Shown here in pieces: positions 1 through 13,166 of a stretch of DNA of 64,000 nucleotides (positions within the stretch are counted from its first letter, which is position 1; the number at the start of each line of letters is the position of its first letter). The stretch lies in the NCBI GenBank assembly GCA_026874595.1, contig CM049322.1:45689340-45753339 (forward strand). The letters run 5' to 3'. Source of the DNA: Sipunculus nudus. Its lineage: Eukaryota; Annelida; Sipuncula; Golfingiida; Sipunculidae. Made by a program: the position numbers and the translations under genes. Under the pieces are notes generated by a model that did not search any database, was not told the DNA's origin, and saw nothing but the letters and a program-made list of their open reading frames with translations.

Positions 1-878
1 TCCATACGATCCCAAATGGATATCTCTGCTTTAGATACAAGTAATCCTTCTCCCCTATCACTACCTGGTTGCTGAAGTGAACTGTCCTCCTGTACCGACC
101 TTGCATCTATATACTTTGCGACAACGTGAAGTGAACCAAAATAAACAATCAAACATTTAGCTCACCAACTCTTACTAGGTTGCCTTTCCATGTCGACGAC
201 TGCAGCTAGAATGTCCTATCCTAAAAGTCAGGACAAAGAGTCATTACTGTTATGTTAAAAGGACTAGGAATTTGGCAGACAATGATGTATAGCCAGTGCT
301 CGTTTGGTTGAAGGTCTCCCTAACAATGTGGCAATAACTTCACTTTGAATCCCTTGCTGTTATGATTGCATTATTTCGAATTATGAGTTGCCCTAGCGAC
401 AATCCACCAATACCTCAATTATACATTATCAGCAATGTAGCCTGCTGAAACATCTTTGAAGCTTCCTTGCAGCATGAAATATTATAAAAAAAATACCCTG
501 AAGTGCCATGCACTCCGCAGTAAACGAAAAACGAGGTATGCTTACTTGGCAGTTGTCTTTAAAGTAGAGCACAATTCCTTGTTACATCTGATAAAGACCT
601 TAAGATTCTAAGCTTAACACAATGTCTCCTCTATGGAATTTTTTTCTTAATTGTTGACATTCATTTTCATACAGTTTATTTTATTTGCAAGTAAGGTGAG
701 GAAATAAAAAAAATACTTATACATTGCATTAAATCACAAGTCAAAGTGATTTTGTAAAATAAGCATTTCGATTACAATTCACCATGCAAATGCTAGTCAC
801 GCAGTAAACTAGATCCTCTTCGCCATGAATATGCTTGGGTTTTAGCATTGATTATAGATATGTATGTTTCTCTAAAGG
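1..878. other. Non-coding left edge, presumed intron or flank of gene A
   Basis: AT-rich sequence. No exon with matching phase was found on the minus strand; candidate frames between 60 and 180 hit stops or end in the wrong phase. No repeat was recognised. Confidence 0.5.
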
Positions 879-1741
879 ACTCCCACTGAGAGATACCAGC
901 AAAGACCAAAATATATAATCTGTAACATGACCAAAATTTTTGAATTTTTAATCAATACAGTCCATGATGTCTCAGGCATATGTAACTACCCTATATTAAT
1001 TGCTCTAGGTTGCTCACAAAAGTTTATTTTGAAATCCAATATGTTTTAGATAATAATTTGAAACAAATATGACCATGGCTTTAATGGATTCGCTGGTATC
1101 ACAATCATGGATGTTGCTACCAATTTAAAATCTTATCTGATATCGAAAACGTGGCCGCCTATTTGAAATTCAAATGGCGGCTGAAGACTTGGCTGATAAA
1201 AATGGCATCTGATTTTTTTTTTTAATCAGCACCCCAAAAGTGACAAAGTTAGACAATTAAAATTCATTTTTTGGCACGAAATCCAGTTGGAATATATAAC
1301 AGGCTGTACTACTCCCACTGAGAGATACCAGCAAAGACCAAAATATATAATCTGTAACATGACCAAAATTTTTGAATTTTTAATCAATACAGTCCATGAT
1401 GTCTCAGGCATATGTAACTACCCTATATTAATTGCTCTAGGTTGCTCACAAAAGTTTATTTTGAAATCCAATATGTTTTAGATAATAATTTGAAACAAAT
1501 ATGACCATGGCTTTAATGGATTCGCTGGTATCACAATCATGGATGTTGCTACCAATTTAAAATCTTATCTGATATCGAAAACGTGGCCGCCTATTTGAAA
1601 TTCAAATGGCGGCTGAAGACTTGGCTGATAAAAATGGCATCTGATTTTTTTTTTAATCAGCACCCCAAAAGTGACAAAGTTAGACAATTAAAATTCATTT
1701 TTTGGCACGAAATCCAGTTGGAATATATAACAGGCTGTACT
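879..1741. repeat. Tandem duplication, 2 x about 431 bp
   Basis: The unit beginning actcccactgagagatacc at 879 repeats at 1,311 and runs to aggctgtact at about 1,741. The copies are almost identical apart from a one-base change in a poly-T run, so the duplication is recent. Each unit contains a near-palindrome ccgcctatttgaa/attcaaatggcgg (about 1,152 and 1,583). It ends about 100 bp from gene A exon 2, inside the presumed intron 2 of that gene. Confidence 0.95.
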
Positions 1742-1839
1742 AACAGTTGATTCGGCCCCTTTAAGAAGCCGGGGCACAGTGCAGTTGGGTGACAAAAGTT
1801 TGCAGACCCCACCGTCAAGTATAATATGGATGTACTCAC

Positions 1840-1955
1840 AGGTCAGTTACGTTAAGAAACAACACTCCTTTATCGTCATACATGTCGTAAACTGTCCCAT
1901 GCCATTCAACAGGGACCACCGTAAGTCTCTCTACAGTATACCATCGTCCAATGCA
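1840..1955 (-). CDS. Gene A exon 2 (lipocalin GxW strand)
   Basis: Acceptor TTTCTACTTTAG precedes TGC ATT GGA. The exon encodes CIGRWYTVERL, then EWHGTVYDMYDDKGVLFLN, and ends in phase 2 at a GTGAGT donor. There is an NVT sequon near its end. Confidence 0.82.
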
Positions 1956-3848
1956 CTAAAGTAGAAAAAAAACTATATATACTATCTCATCATAATCACA
2001 CAAAAGACACCTGTTATTAGAGATTGATATAAATGTTCGGGTCAATTATTGACCGAACAAGATGTTTTTTGTTATACATCGGAAGGTAAAAATAAATAAA
2101 ACAAAACTTCTAATCACCAAAGCCTTCTTTTCTGAATGCCTGCCCAGTATTTCGGTCATCGGGATATCAAAATCATTGGGATATTTCAGCCATGAAGCAG
2201 AATGGACTTAAGACCTGTTATTGAATCTATCTTGGGATAGAGAGTTAAGTGCAAATAGAAAGTGTATCGTTGAAGTTTATACCGGAACTACGGTTTTTTC
2301 TAGACCATGCCCTGTTCCTTAAAATTATATTAGTTATATGATGATGTATTTTAAATAAATAAAGACATGATCTGCAACAATGTTCACAAAATCAAACCGA
2401 AAAACAGTCATCATAATAAACTTTTTCATAGACCATACTTTGTTTCCATAATGCTTTGTGTTACATATTTCTGTTAAGCATCCGGGATTATAAGTCTGTC
2501 CTTTCGGGAAAAAAGCAAGGTTATCGCCGAAATACTGCTTAATATATTTTTTAAAACATGTCCTTATTCTTCAAGTCATAATAAAAATATTTCTTTTTAA
2601 AAAAATCCTTTATTGAAATGTTTTAATTAATTAATATTTCATCTCATATAATTTACCAAAATTGATCATAAATATGGTTTTAGTAAAACAGCGATATAAA
2701 ATTTATTTATATGGATACAAAAAAGTATTTATAATAACTAATGCTTAGCGCTCCTTGGATCTGAGGTTAGCGTTGGCATGTCTGAAGAGGTAGAGTATAT
2801 TAATTGTATATTGAAAATAAAATATATTAATAATGAGAATCATAGACTTTGGTTCCATTCCTGATATTTTATATAAAATGTTTGTAAAAATTGGCCAAAC
2901 TTTGAATACCCTCCTAGGCCTACAAGTCAACCCCCCCCCCCCCTTGATAATTTATTGACACCACTATTCGGACACCAGTATAACACATGCTTGCATTATC
3001 TAGTTGTTTAAGAACCGTTTAAGCCTTGGGCGGGTGTTTCGCACAGAGACTTTTTGAACTATGACATGCTGGACATGACAGGATATTTCGGCCAGGTAAA
3101 TATTATTATCATAAATAATTAATTTAAAATATTATTATTAATTGAGCATGACAATATATATTTTTCGTATAAGCCTCATATTTATAGGATTTCAAATGCG
3201 GATTTAATATAAAGATTATATTAAGCAATGGCCATCATACTGTACCTTTAAAATAATACTTCTTTTTCTATTTCTATTTCATTTGATCGCATTTTATGCT
3301 CAATACTACATCTTGAAAATAGTGTTATTTCCCCTTTTGTATGACAAATTTTAGCTGAATGTTACCGTGTTGTTTAAGCATTCAACAGTTTCTTGAAATG
3401 AGTCAGATATTGCCTAATGATAATCATGAGTTTGAACATATTAAAGAATGAACCAGTTTAAAACTCCAGACATTTTTCCATTGCACAATCTATATAGGAT
3501 AACATGTTAATGTTGAAAAAAAAACAATTAAAACAAATAAATAATAAAAACATATTGTAAAGAAATATCTATGTTTGAGGGGTCAATAGTGAATTAGAGG
3601 CAATATCTGGGTATATTGATCTGACCGAAGTATCCACTCATCAAAAAGGCCTGCCGGTAACGTCCTACATTTGTGTGTAATATCATCATTATATTAGTGT
3701 AAAAATATGATTAAACTTTGCGTCATAGCAGTTTTAGACTTGCCCTGGCAAAAGCATTATCATCTTTGAACGGTTGGTCCTTTATCAAACACTGCCCAGC
3801 GCTGCGAACGGTAGTTACCACGGAAAGTATAAACAGCGCACGTATCAT
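1840..3848 (-). CDS. Lipocalin-like secreted protein, gene A (5' two exons only)
   Basis: First two coding exons of a gene closely related to gene B. Exon 1 is 3,848-3,744 (35 codons) and exon 2 is 1,955-1,840 (38 codons plus two bases). Exon 1 begins with a hydrophobic signal peptide ending near VRSA-GQC. Exon 2 opens with CIGRWY, the lipocalin G-x-W-[YF] first-strand motif. Compared with gene B, 25/35 residues match in exon 1 (16/18 in the mature part) and 31/39 in exon 2, with identical exon lengths and phases. The exon 1 donor reads AGG|GCAAGT, a GC-AG type intron, where gene B has GTAAGT. The exon 2 donor is CT|GTGAGT. Exons 3 and 4 were not found between 1,839 and 1, so they lie beyond the left edge or are lost. 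Lipocalins usually bind small hydrophobic ligands outside the cell; no ligand can be inferred here. Confidence 0.8.
1956..3743. other. Gene A intron 1
   Basis: AT-rich intron bounded by a GC donor (3,743) and a TAG acceptor (1,956). It contains a poly-C run at about 2,930-2,943. No other feature was seen. Confidence 0.7.
3744..3848 (-). CDS. Gene A exon 1 (signal peptide)
   Basis: Starts at ATG 3,848-3,846 and ends in phase 0 after AGG. The chosen start is the only ATG preceding the hydrophobic stretch and is colinear with the gene B start. The donor dinucleotide is GC at 3,743-3,742. Confidence 0.8.
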
Positions 3849-4020
3849 ACTGGATACCTTTAAGCCTCCCAAGAATATAAGTAAATATAGTCACTTCGTT
3901 CTTCATACGATTTGCCTCTCCTGTTTGGTAAGAGTGATGCCCCACTAAGGTTCGCATTAACTATACCAAACAATTAGACTAGATTTGCCGGACAGAAAAA
4001 GCCATTAGTAGGCTGGCCCC

Positions 4021-4087
4021 AAATAAAAGGCCTGTGTACCCATTGTGATTTCAACAGCTTGACTGAGTTAATAAATTGTGCATGCAA
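4021..4087 (-). promoter_or_regulatory. Promoter block conserved between genes A and B (A copy)
   Basis: On the minus strand this begins TGCATGCACAA, continues TTAACTCAGTCA, and ends ACACAGGCCTTTTATTT. The same block occurs at 28,368-28,437 upstream of gene B. The distance from TGCATG to the ATG is about 239 bp in A and 237 bp in B. Conserved sequence at conserved distance suggests a core promoter or 5' leader retained since the duplication. The T-rich/TATT end may act as a TATA-like element (inference). Confidence 0.5.
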
Positions 4088-7000
4088 TTCATTAAGTACG
4101 AGTTTTTTTCTACAGCATTAGGAGCATTAAAAATATAATACAGCATCAGTGGTGTCTTCAAACGGATGAATACAGCAAGCCACGACCCAGAGGCAATCAA
4201 CCTGATTAAAGAAAATTAATGAACGTGACCAAAATAAATGTTTAATGATTCAGGTGACCCGACCTTCCTGTCTTGACGAGCCTATTTTCATCCAGTTAAC
4301 CTGAAAAGTGGACAAGCTTGACAAGCGTAACAATGATAACTGTACCAGTACCAGATGTACCACCTCCAGATGCATAATTTCGTGAAACAGTCACCAGTCA
4401 GTTTGACCCATAAATGCATACATTCTGTTAAGGGGGAGAGACATTTAAGACAATGTTTTCCCCGGCTAATAAACAAGGCAGTCGATTATGTAAAGCTTGG
4501 CGTATCATCAAGAAAATACAGTATACTGGACAGAAGAATGTGTAACTATAAAGATTAAATTTGTTTATACGGCTGTTTATGCACACTGACAGATAATAAT
4601 ACCTCGGATTACTATTATATTAATCATATTAAAAGAAGTATTTAAAATATACTTCTAGAACCAGGAAATGTATAACACTATGACAATGTAAAGCTCATTG
4701 GAATTATTATAGAACTATTGAAAAATTTAGGGTAGAAATGAGAAATAAAGAGCGAAATAAACTGTCAGATTTTTACATTATAGGTCCAGTGCACAGGGGT
4801 TAGTGACATTTACCGTCCTGGGGGATGACCGGCTTTCTGAACGTAATGGCTTCACGTCAAGTCTGTTTTGGTCAACTAATGTAATTAAGGCAGCACGCAT
4901 TATGTTGCGTCTAAAGTGGAGATCTGCTGCCTATAAAGGTGAAGTGAAAAGAGCTTCCTCTTTTGAAAAGAAAACAAAAAGAGTTATTGATACACCTGCG
5001 CTTTTTTTTATAAAATAACAAAAAATACATAGATAACTTATTTCATCGACCGTTTCACTTTTCACATTTCCCGATCACAATTATTCCTTTGGAAGTAATA
5101 TTCTATTTAACTTTTAAGTTTTTGGATGCATTTATGATCAATATGGTCAAAAGATTTGCCAGGATGGATGATGCACTGAAAACAGCGGGAATAGGGACAA
5201 TATATACGTGTGTGTGTGTATGTAAACAGATTTTTTTTTTAGAGCTGTGTTAACCACTCGCAGACAGCAGCTCTCTTTCCCTTCTCTAACTGTGACCTAC
5301 TGGCATTTGGAATAATAATATGTTTAGTCGGATCCCGACCGAGACGGGCGCACCAAATTCCGTTTCGGCTCCAGCATTGTCCATTTGGGCCACTCATCAT
5401 GAATGTCTTTTTTGCTCCCTTTGAAATCGGGATACGTTATTTGTCATTTTAAGTGTAGGGACATACCCCAGCAAATATTGGTCTGCGGATTCGGTGCTGC
5501 TATATGTCGTGGGTCATTTTTTTTTTTTTCATCGAGTATGTTAAAGTGTAATTTTTACTGTGTTCCTTGTCTGCGGTCTAGGGAAAGGAGACTTGGTGCA
5601 GCCACCTGTGGATGAGACGCTTGCAGACACATTGACTGCACACAACACAGCTCTCTATTTTCGACTGAGCTAGACTTACTTTTTTAAAGACCCGTCCACT
5701 GAGAATGCTTCAGGTATGTCTATATATATATATATATAATTATTTTACAATTAATTACAATGTTTTAGAAAAAAAGGTTATATTTTTCGAGTGTAAGTTA
5801 ATTCTAAACCAGTTTAAGTTTTAATTGTTCAAAGTAAACTCATAAATGGGACCAGTCTACTTTCTATCATTTTAATGATAATCATATATCATTTGAATAA
5901 TTATAAATATTTCTTCTAAATTGCAGGGGATAACATTGACCATTCACTTTGTCAAAATGTGGGGGATCGATATTTACCACCATCACAACCCCAACGCCCA
6001 CTGCCCTCCGTATATTGACGCCCCTGCAAACGTGAAGGGCATGGCTGAAGCGGGATCGAGGCTTAAACTATCCGGATAGTAAAAAGGCAATATAAAAGCT
6101 ATTAGTATGGTGGGTCGTCGAGTGATGCGTGATGAAAGGACACAGATATGTCACAGAATTTTAGTGAATCAATTTTATTTTGTAAATGAAGACCATTCTT
6201 AAATAGTAAAATTAATGTACCATAGCGCAAATTCCTTTTTAAAAAAATTCTGAAAGGTAGGGAGAATGGAGAAAGGCCTTAATTAAGTGTGGAGCCTATA
6301 TAGCAGTATATGAATTGAAGTATATTTTCGTGTTTTCTGATAAGCTTGCATTATTCCAGGAACTCTGCTTCGACCAGTAAAAAATGCTAAACAAATCCGC
6401 CCGCTCGCAACATATTTTTTATTTCCAGATTCCATAGAACACTATTTACGTAGCCTAAGTTAGTTTGGCCTGCAGACGAGGGAAGCAAAAGGAAAGAAAG
6501 AATTCGCCCGCGCACCGCATGATTTATATTCGTTAAACAATAATCTTGTGTGGAATAATTGTGGCCTGCAGACGACCACCAAATTGTATGATATCCTGAA
6601 TCATTGATACCACGTCATAAAAACATCAATTTTAATAATAATTTCATCAAAAACTAAGTATTTTATTATAGGCTAATCTGAGCCAGATTTCTAAAGGAAT
6701 CTATATTTTAAATAGATTCACTTAGTCACAAAAAAATCTGTAATGCATATTTTTTGCGGTATCTTTTAACCATTCATTTTGTATTTGTGTTATGATAAGG
6801 ACCTGAAAAGAGCAATGAATTAATGTCTTAAATCGATATAATATATGAACGTGTACTTAAAATTTTAATTTTGTACGGCTATCAAGCAACCATGAAATGG
6901 TAATGGGATGAGATGCTTTTCTAAATTTCTTTACACGTTATAAGAACAGGTTTTCAATGAATTTTGTGGAAAAAGGAATATCTTCTATTTTTAACAGGTT

Positions 7001-7608
7001 GATTATCTACCTTATCTCACATGCTGATGGTTATTAAACAGCTATAAATTGTCAATAATCCCTATAATACTAAGTTTATAAATTTGCCATAAATTGATGC
7101 ACTCCAAGTTTTAGAAGTGTATACAATCTTTATTTAAAGTATAATCAATCGTTCAGCTCTGTTATCAATCGTTGCTTATTCCACCCCAAAATCCTCATCT
7201 CGACTAAATGTTCTCAAAAGCAAACAGGCCTATCCGAATCGTCCTTGTCCTGGACGGACCGTCGGAAATGCCCTTCTACCGATGAAGAGCATCAGTGCGG
7301 CAATTGATTTTCTTGGTTGTTCCTTAGTTTATTTCTATTTGCTTTGAGTAATGGTTGTCAATGTTGACAGGTCAGGTAATTTCGGACAAATATGACCTGA
7401 TCTATTTCAGTGCGTTTCCTCTGATACCAAATCTCCTCTCACTCTTGCCATTAAAATTGTGTGATCAAATATGTCAAAAATAACCGACAGAAGTAGCTGT
7501 CAGGAACCAGCAGGGTACCATTGTCAACTTAATATGAAGCTCTATAGTTGTAGTTTCTTAAACTATGTTTCACCTGACCAAACATTATTATCTTATTTGA
7601 TCCCCCCC

Positions 7609-7644
<36 letters not shown>

Positions 7645-7730
7645 CTCGTTTAAATCATATTACAAATCTTCATTGGCAACACACTTTATTAACTGTCTGA
7701 CTTTTACAGGAGATTAATATTTTTATTAGT

Positions 7731-7775
<45 letters not shown>

Positions 7776-7778
7776 TTA

Positions 7779-7811
<33 letters not shown>

Positions 7812-8519
7812 TTATTTACTTCCTTGAAGCGCTTACGTTGTCCAATTACTATCCAATTTTCCAATTGAAAATCCAATTTTCGCGAACCCTGGAAGTCTCA
7901 GTTTATTATAATATTTATTATTATCACATGTTATGCGTTTAAATTTCAAATTTCGCATGGGATCTTGTTTCACCAAGGTCTGTTGTTTATTGTAATGTCC
8001 AGTAGGTTGCGTAAACGACTGCTGCTATCAAATGGGTCGCCACTGAAGCGGATATCACTGGAATAGAAGATATAATTACCAATAAATCAATTATTTTTCC
8101 ATTGATACATTACTGAATACGAGATCACTTTAATCATGATTACTATGGTCACATTCAGGTTGCCTTTCTATCATTTCTGGTTTTTTTTTTGTCCGTGTAA
8201 AATCCACATGCAAATGAGTCCTTTCCCTTTGTTCATGAACCAAATGCGGAACAAATTTATACCAAGGAGCGCATACATGTATAATTTAATATATTCTTAA
8301 ATTTAAGTTTATTGTTTTAATCCAATGATCAGTTGATGATTTCTTAAAGGTTTGAAATCCGACAACAAACTTAAAGGGACCAAACATCAGAAAAACAAGT
8401 GGCCCATGGGCCCTGAGGCTTAGCTGAATTCTCGGAACGTTGAACAATGAGCAAAAAAACTGCCAGAGTGCAAACAAGAAATGCTTTTCGTGAAAAGGCC
8501 CTAGAAATGTATTTCATTG
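4088..8519. other. Intergenic AT-rich stretch
   Basis: No exon with supporting splice sites was found on either strand. Short ORFs near 4,800 and 5,400 lack homology or splice context. It includes short simple repeats such as (TA)n at about 5,722-5,738, (TC)n at 7,613-7,641 and a trinucleotide palindrome at 7,730-7,810. Confidence 0.5.
7613..7810. repeat. (TC)n tract and (TAA)n/(TTA)n inverted trinucleotide repeat
   Basis: A CT-dinucleotide tract at 7,613-7,641. At 7,730-7,810 an (ATA)n run turns directly into a (TTA)n run, so the two arms are complementary and could fold into an all-AT hairpin. Confidence 0.9.
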
Positions 8520-10860
8520 GAATTTTGGACAGGTGACCACTTCATTTGAACGTCTCATAAATAGAAAAAAATGCGTAAATATTTTAAAAAAATACAGATA
8601 GTGCCACCAGCCTGCAGGAAATGATGAAATACTCCATGATCAATAAATTTCAAAAGAATCAGGGGTATAAAGGCATTAATTATTCATATAATGGAGCTTT
8701 TGTATCATTATTTTAAATCATTTTCGGGGCTACTAACGAGACCTAAAGCTCGAAAATAGGGGAAACAGAGGACTATTTTCAGGTTTCCGAGGAGATATCT
8801 TACTAGTTTCCCTAGATGTCAAGATAGAAGATTCTAAATTCAGCGGTTACAGTTTTTACCCTGTTAACAGTAGCGTCACATCGACCATATGCCATCAAGA
8901 CCAGATTACTGGCCTTCCAGAGTGTCTTAACATCTAGGTCTGAGAAACGCCCCATGAAGATGCAGATATATTCGTCAATTTTGACAACTCCTAATAGCCT
9001 ACAGGTACAATTTCAATTAACATAATTGAATTGACATAATTAACACTTATCGTTAGCAGTTGTTGTGTACTTTCTTACAACACAAAATATGAGCGACGGA
9101 AGATCCATTAAAATTCAGCATATCGGTAAACCCCTCGGCATGTTTGTTGAATTTATGACCACATGAACACGATTATGGCTCGCACTGGTTACAGGACGCT
9201 GTCAACTTATAGGCGATACATGAAATGACTAGTTACCATAGGGACGGGGTTCCAGTTTGGGTTGTGAGTTCACATGTATTCTCTTGTGTTGAATAATCAT
9301 CTGTAGCATGTTAGGATTATGGGTAATGTTATCACAATATCAATGCAACATGATGGAAACTACTGCGATACATTCCTCGATACTGCTTTCATTACGACTC
9401 AAGTAGGCCTGCCAGCCTACTGAGTCGGATTGTCATGGCTAAGTTAATAGCTGACCACTTCATTTGAAGGTTTCATAAACAGTTCAAATGCTTAAATATT
9501 GAAAAAAATAAAGGTGGTGCCACCTGTCTACAGAGACTGAAAGAACACACCATGATCAATAAGCAGGCAAAGAATTATGGCCATCAGTGCATTAATTATT
9601 CAGATACTGGAGTTTTTGTATAGTATTTTCACTAGAAAAAAAAGGCAAGCGACGTGTATCCGCCAATATCAGAGTGCTACGAATGAAGTGAGGGATGGAA
9701 TAGTGGTATGTCACACCATTCCTGAATATAGTCCACTAATACTCTGAGAAAAGGGCATTAAATTATTCAACAAAACACCTGGTGACATGGGTCTGGTTTA
9801 CGATAAAGTCTCCAAGATGGATTAACAAGACCTTGAACCACTCCTAAAATGAGTAACTTTCACCCAAAGCAATTGTGCGAATAGGCGCCACAGGAAAACG
9901 ATTGCAGATGGCGCCTCCAGGCTCGAGTGCACAGTCTTAGGCAAATACGACACACAATTCCTGAGAAAAGAGCATCAATTTGTTCTACGAAACAGGAAGG
10001 TAGGTTTCGCCACCTTTCTTAATTACGAGAAAATTTTCGAAGATGGATGAACATGGAAATTTCAGATCAATACCTTGAGCCATTCCTGAGATTTAATCAA
10101 TTTTCACCCTAAACACATGTACGGATTTATACAACGGAAAACAACTGAAGAAGGCGCCACCAGACCTGAGTAAAAGATGAAGGAGTAAAATGTTTATGGA
10201 TACCTACTAAGAAAAAAATGCGCAAAAATTCTAAAACATACAGGTGGCGCCACCAGACTTCAGGAACTGATGGAACGCTCCATAATTAATATGCATGCAA
10301 AAAAACTTGAGCTTTTGTATCACATTTTAAATTATTCTGGGGGGGGGGGGGGTACTTACGAGCCCCATAGCTCGGAGGATAACATGACATTTCGACCTAC
10401 TTGGATGTCAAGTATGAAGTATAAGTATCCTAGGTCCATGGGGTTACGATTTGTGCCTGGTAACAAGATGAGGCTCTTCTTAAGGTTTCCAAAAAAAGAA
10501 AAAAAAGAAAAACAATTTGAAATATACAGGTGGCGTAACCAGTCTGCAGGAACTGATGAAACGCTCCATGATCAATATGCATGCAAACATCATGGCCATC
10601 AGTGCATAAGCTATTCAGATACTGGAGCTTTTGCATTAAAATTTTAATTAAGGGTACTTTCGAGCCCAATATTGCGGAGGGTATGGATAACAGAGACCTA
10701 ACTTCAGGTTTCCTCTATAGATGTCAAGATAAAATATTCTAGGTCCAGCTGTTACGATTTGTACCTGGTTAACGGACGGCAGACGGACAGACTGACGACG
10801 GACAAAGAGTGATCGCTATAGCTTATGGAGTCAGCTGAGCTTCTAACTGTATAACATTTT
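8520..10860 (+). repeat. Dispersed repeat family, four diverged copies in the same orientation
   Basis: Copies at about 8,520-8,885, 9,460-9,630, 10,190-10,470 and 10,470-10,855. Each contains gtggcgccaccag or a variant, then ccatgatcaata-gcatgcaaa, then cattaattattcagatactgg and agcttttgtatca. The last copy ends with a run of gacggac units followed by gtcagctgagcttc. Related copies lie at 53,100-53,450 and 53,450-53,785. The family looks non-coding. Its transposition class is not clear from these copies. Confidence 0.8.
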
Positions 10861-11337
10861 TATATCATTTTATCTTCTTATCGCAATTATGTATATTTCG
10901 ATAGGAGTATTACTGAGATTACCTAATAAAACATATATGACAATTTTTTCACCGCTATCATTATTTCTTTAGAAATACAAGCATTTTAATTATAAAAATT
11001 ATGAAAGGAGCATATTGTACATCAATTAAATTTAACAAAAAGAACGAAAAAAAAAATAAGTAACTTACAAGCAGCAGAACCAGTTCCTGAAGAAGAAAAA
11101 AGTACAGTTCTTTACCAAAAATATATTTTTTGATTCTGTTTAACTTTGTTTTTAATATTACAAGACTAAAATGCTAATCCATCTAGCTTTCAAATACCTG
11201 CACGAATGATTTTATTTGAAACACTCGGAACTAAATAAACTGAATGAAGCCAAATAGTCTGGAACCCATTGTTCGGCGGTCAACAATAATGAAAATTATG
11301 ACCGTGAATCTTTTCTTTTTATTCTATATTTGACTTT

Positions 11338-11383
<46 letters not shown>

Positions 11384-13166
11384 GGTAATAAATGGTATAG
11401 CTGTGTTAGTCTGTAGTTGAAGAGAAAGTTAAGATAAACAGTGACGCCTTTTAGATAGACTAACTAGTTTATTAACACATGAGCCACCTGACGAAGATCT
11501 CTTTGTACTTCGAAAGCTCGTGTGTTAATAAACAAGTTAGTCTATCTAAAAGGCGTATCTGTTTATCTTAACTTTCGCTATATATATATATATATATTAG
11601 TGGTAGGAATCAACTGGAATACCATATCCGATAATTGTCAGATAAAGAAAAACCGATATTTGATTATAAATCGATCCCCACCTATGTTACCTTGAAATCT
11701 GCTGTACAAAACTTAAAATATTGACAGAGTAAATTCAGTCTAACTTGTACATCACCATGTGAACGGTAACGGCCGTGTTGTTGATAGTTTTACGTTGTAC
11801 AAAGATAAACAACTCTCTGCCATTTCGGGCCCCGTCTTTTTAATATCTCTTGCAGAATAAGAATATTTCATTTTTCACTGCCGCTCTATATTCGATAGTT
11901 TATTGAAAATTGCAAACGATTTATTCGATTTAAAAAGAAAATGAAAAATCTTAAACATAATCCTTTATTTCTTGACTTATTTATGTGTATCAATATTTAT
12001 TTATTTATTAATATCGGGTTATGTGTATGTTTCCTAAAATATTCAGAACCTGCCTAATAAGACTGTCTGTCTAATAATAGCACTTGAGACAGATCACTTG
12101 GATGGCCACAGTCGATAGGTTTAACTGTATATCTTCAAGCATATATAAAATTCGTTTTAGTAATATTTGTATAATTTTACCTTTCGCCGCTTCCCTCGGG
12201 CAGTCTGAAAGTATAAAATTAACAATATTGTTATCGTTAATGGCGTTCATTTGAACAAGATCATTGATAATTATTGAAACTGCCGCTATTGTTTCTCAGC
12301 ACCATTTAGCATTCAAACCTTGAATAATTAAAAATTATTCACGATCCGGGTCCAGGAAGGCCGTCCATGAATATTCACATGTGTACATTAACTTTTGCAC
12401 AATGAAACTGGGAATATGGGTCGAATAGGTGAATGCAAGGAGGGCAAGGGAGAATCAAACTTCAAGGACCGTCCACATGACGGAGGCCTGCATTCCTTAA
12501 TATGCATATTTCGATTTTCGATTTTACTTTTGTGAAATACAGTGGGATCTGTCTAATAACGCATTCACATTTATCATAACTAACCCTTTTTGATAAGACC
12601 ACCTCGGAATTAAAAACATTTTTAGCAAGAGTCACAGGTGGTCTTTTTTCACAGGGAAACACTGAATAATCATGGGCTACAATTATCATTCACTCTGAAT
12701 GTCCCCAATAAAATTTTTCTGAGATTTCATAACAAAGTTTACGGGTCTGGGGAACTGAGAAAACTGAAATGTTCTGTTTTAGTCTACACAGCTCTGTAAA
12801 CAGAATAAAGATGCTATGCTGTGCGGTTTCATTATAAAAAGGACATAGGGTTTTAACTCATAATCTTAAAATATATTTAAATAGGTAATAAATGCAACAT
12901 GTTTGTCATATCATTGTACTTAATGTCTTTTGAATTCAATGGAGCTGATGTGAATATAGATGCGGTTGAGATGAATGAAGAGTAATTAATGTTTGCAGAA
13001 CGATTGAATTCCTGTTTTGAAATCACGTGTTTAGTGTGTATGCACCCTCCCCACTCCAGTATGCATGTAGCAAATATTTGGGAGATCCGTGTGATAAACC
13101 GGAGGAATGCTTTTGGAATGACCGCGCCCACAGTTGCAACTATAGTAGGATGACGCCTTAAATCTC
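10861..13166. other. Intergenic between genes A and C
   Basis: Apart from the hairpin at 11.4 kb, nothing was recognised. Minus-strand ORFs at 12,462-12,689 and 12,877-13,131 lack splice context or family similarity. This may include the 3' UTR of gene C next to 13,167. Confidence 0.5.
11340..11595. repeat. (TA)n-flanked long hairpin
   Basis: Arms 11,424-11,483 and 11,517-11,576 are complementary at 56 of 60 positions around a 33-nt spacer. (TA)n tracts lie on both sides (11,343-11,375 and 11,579-11,598). The arms begin gaaagttaagataaacag and contain acgccttttagatagacta. Confidence 0.9.

Noticed and set aside
11484..11516. Hammerhead-ribozyme-like core ctgacga...cgaaa in the hairpin loop
   Set aside because: The stem II bases between the two core parts do not pair properly, so a functional hammerhead is not supported.
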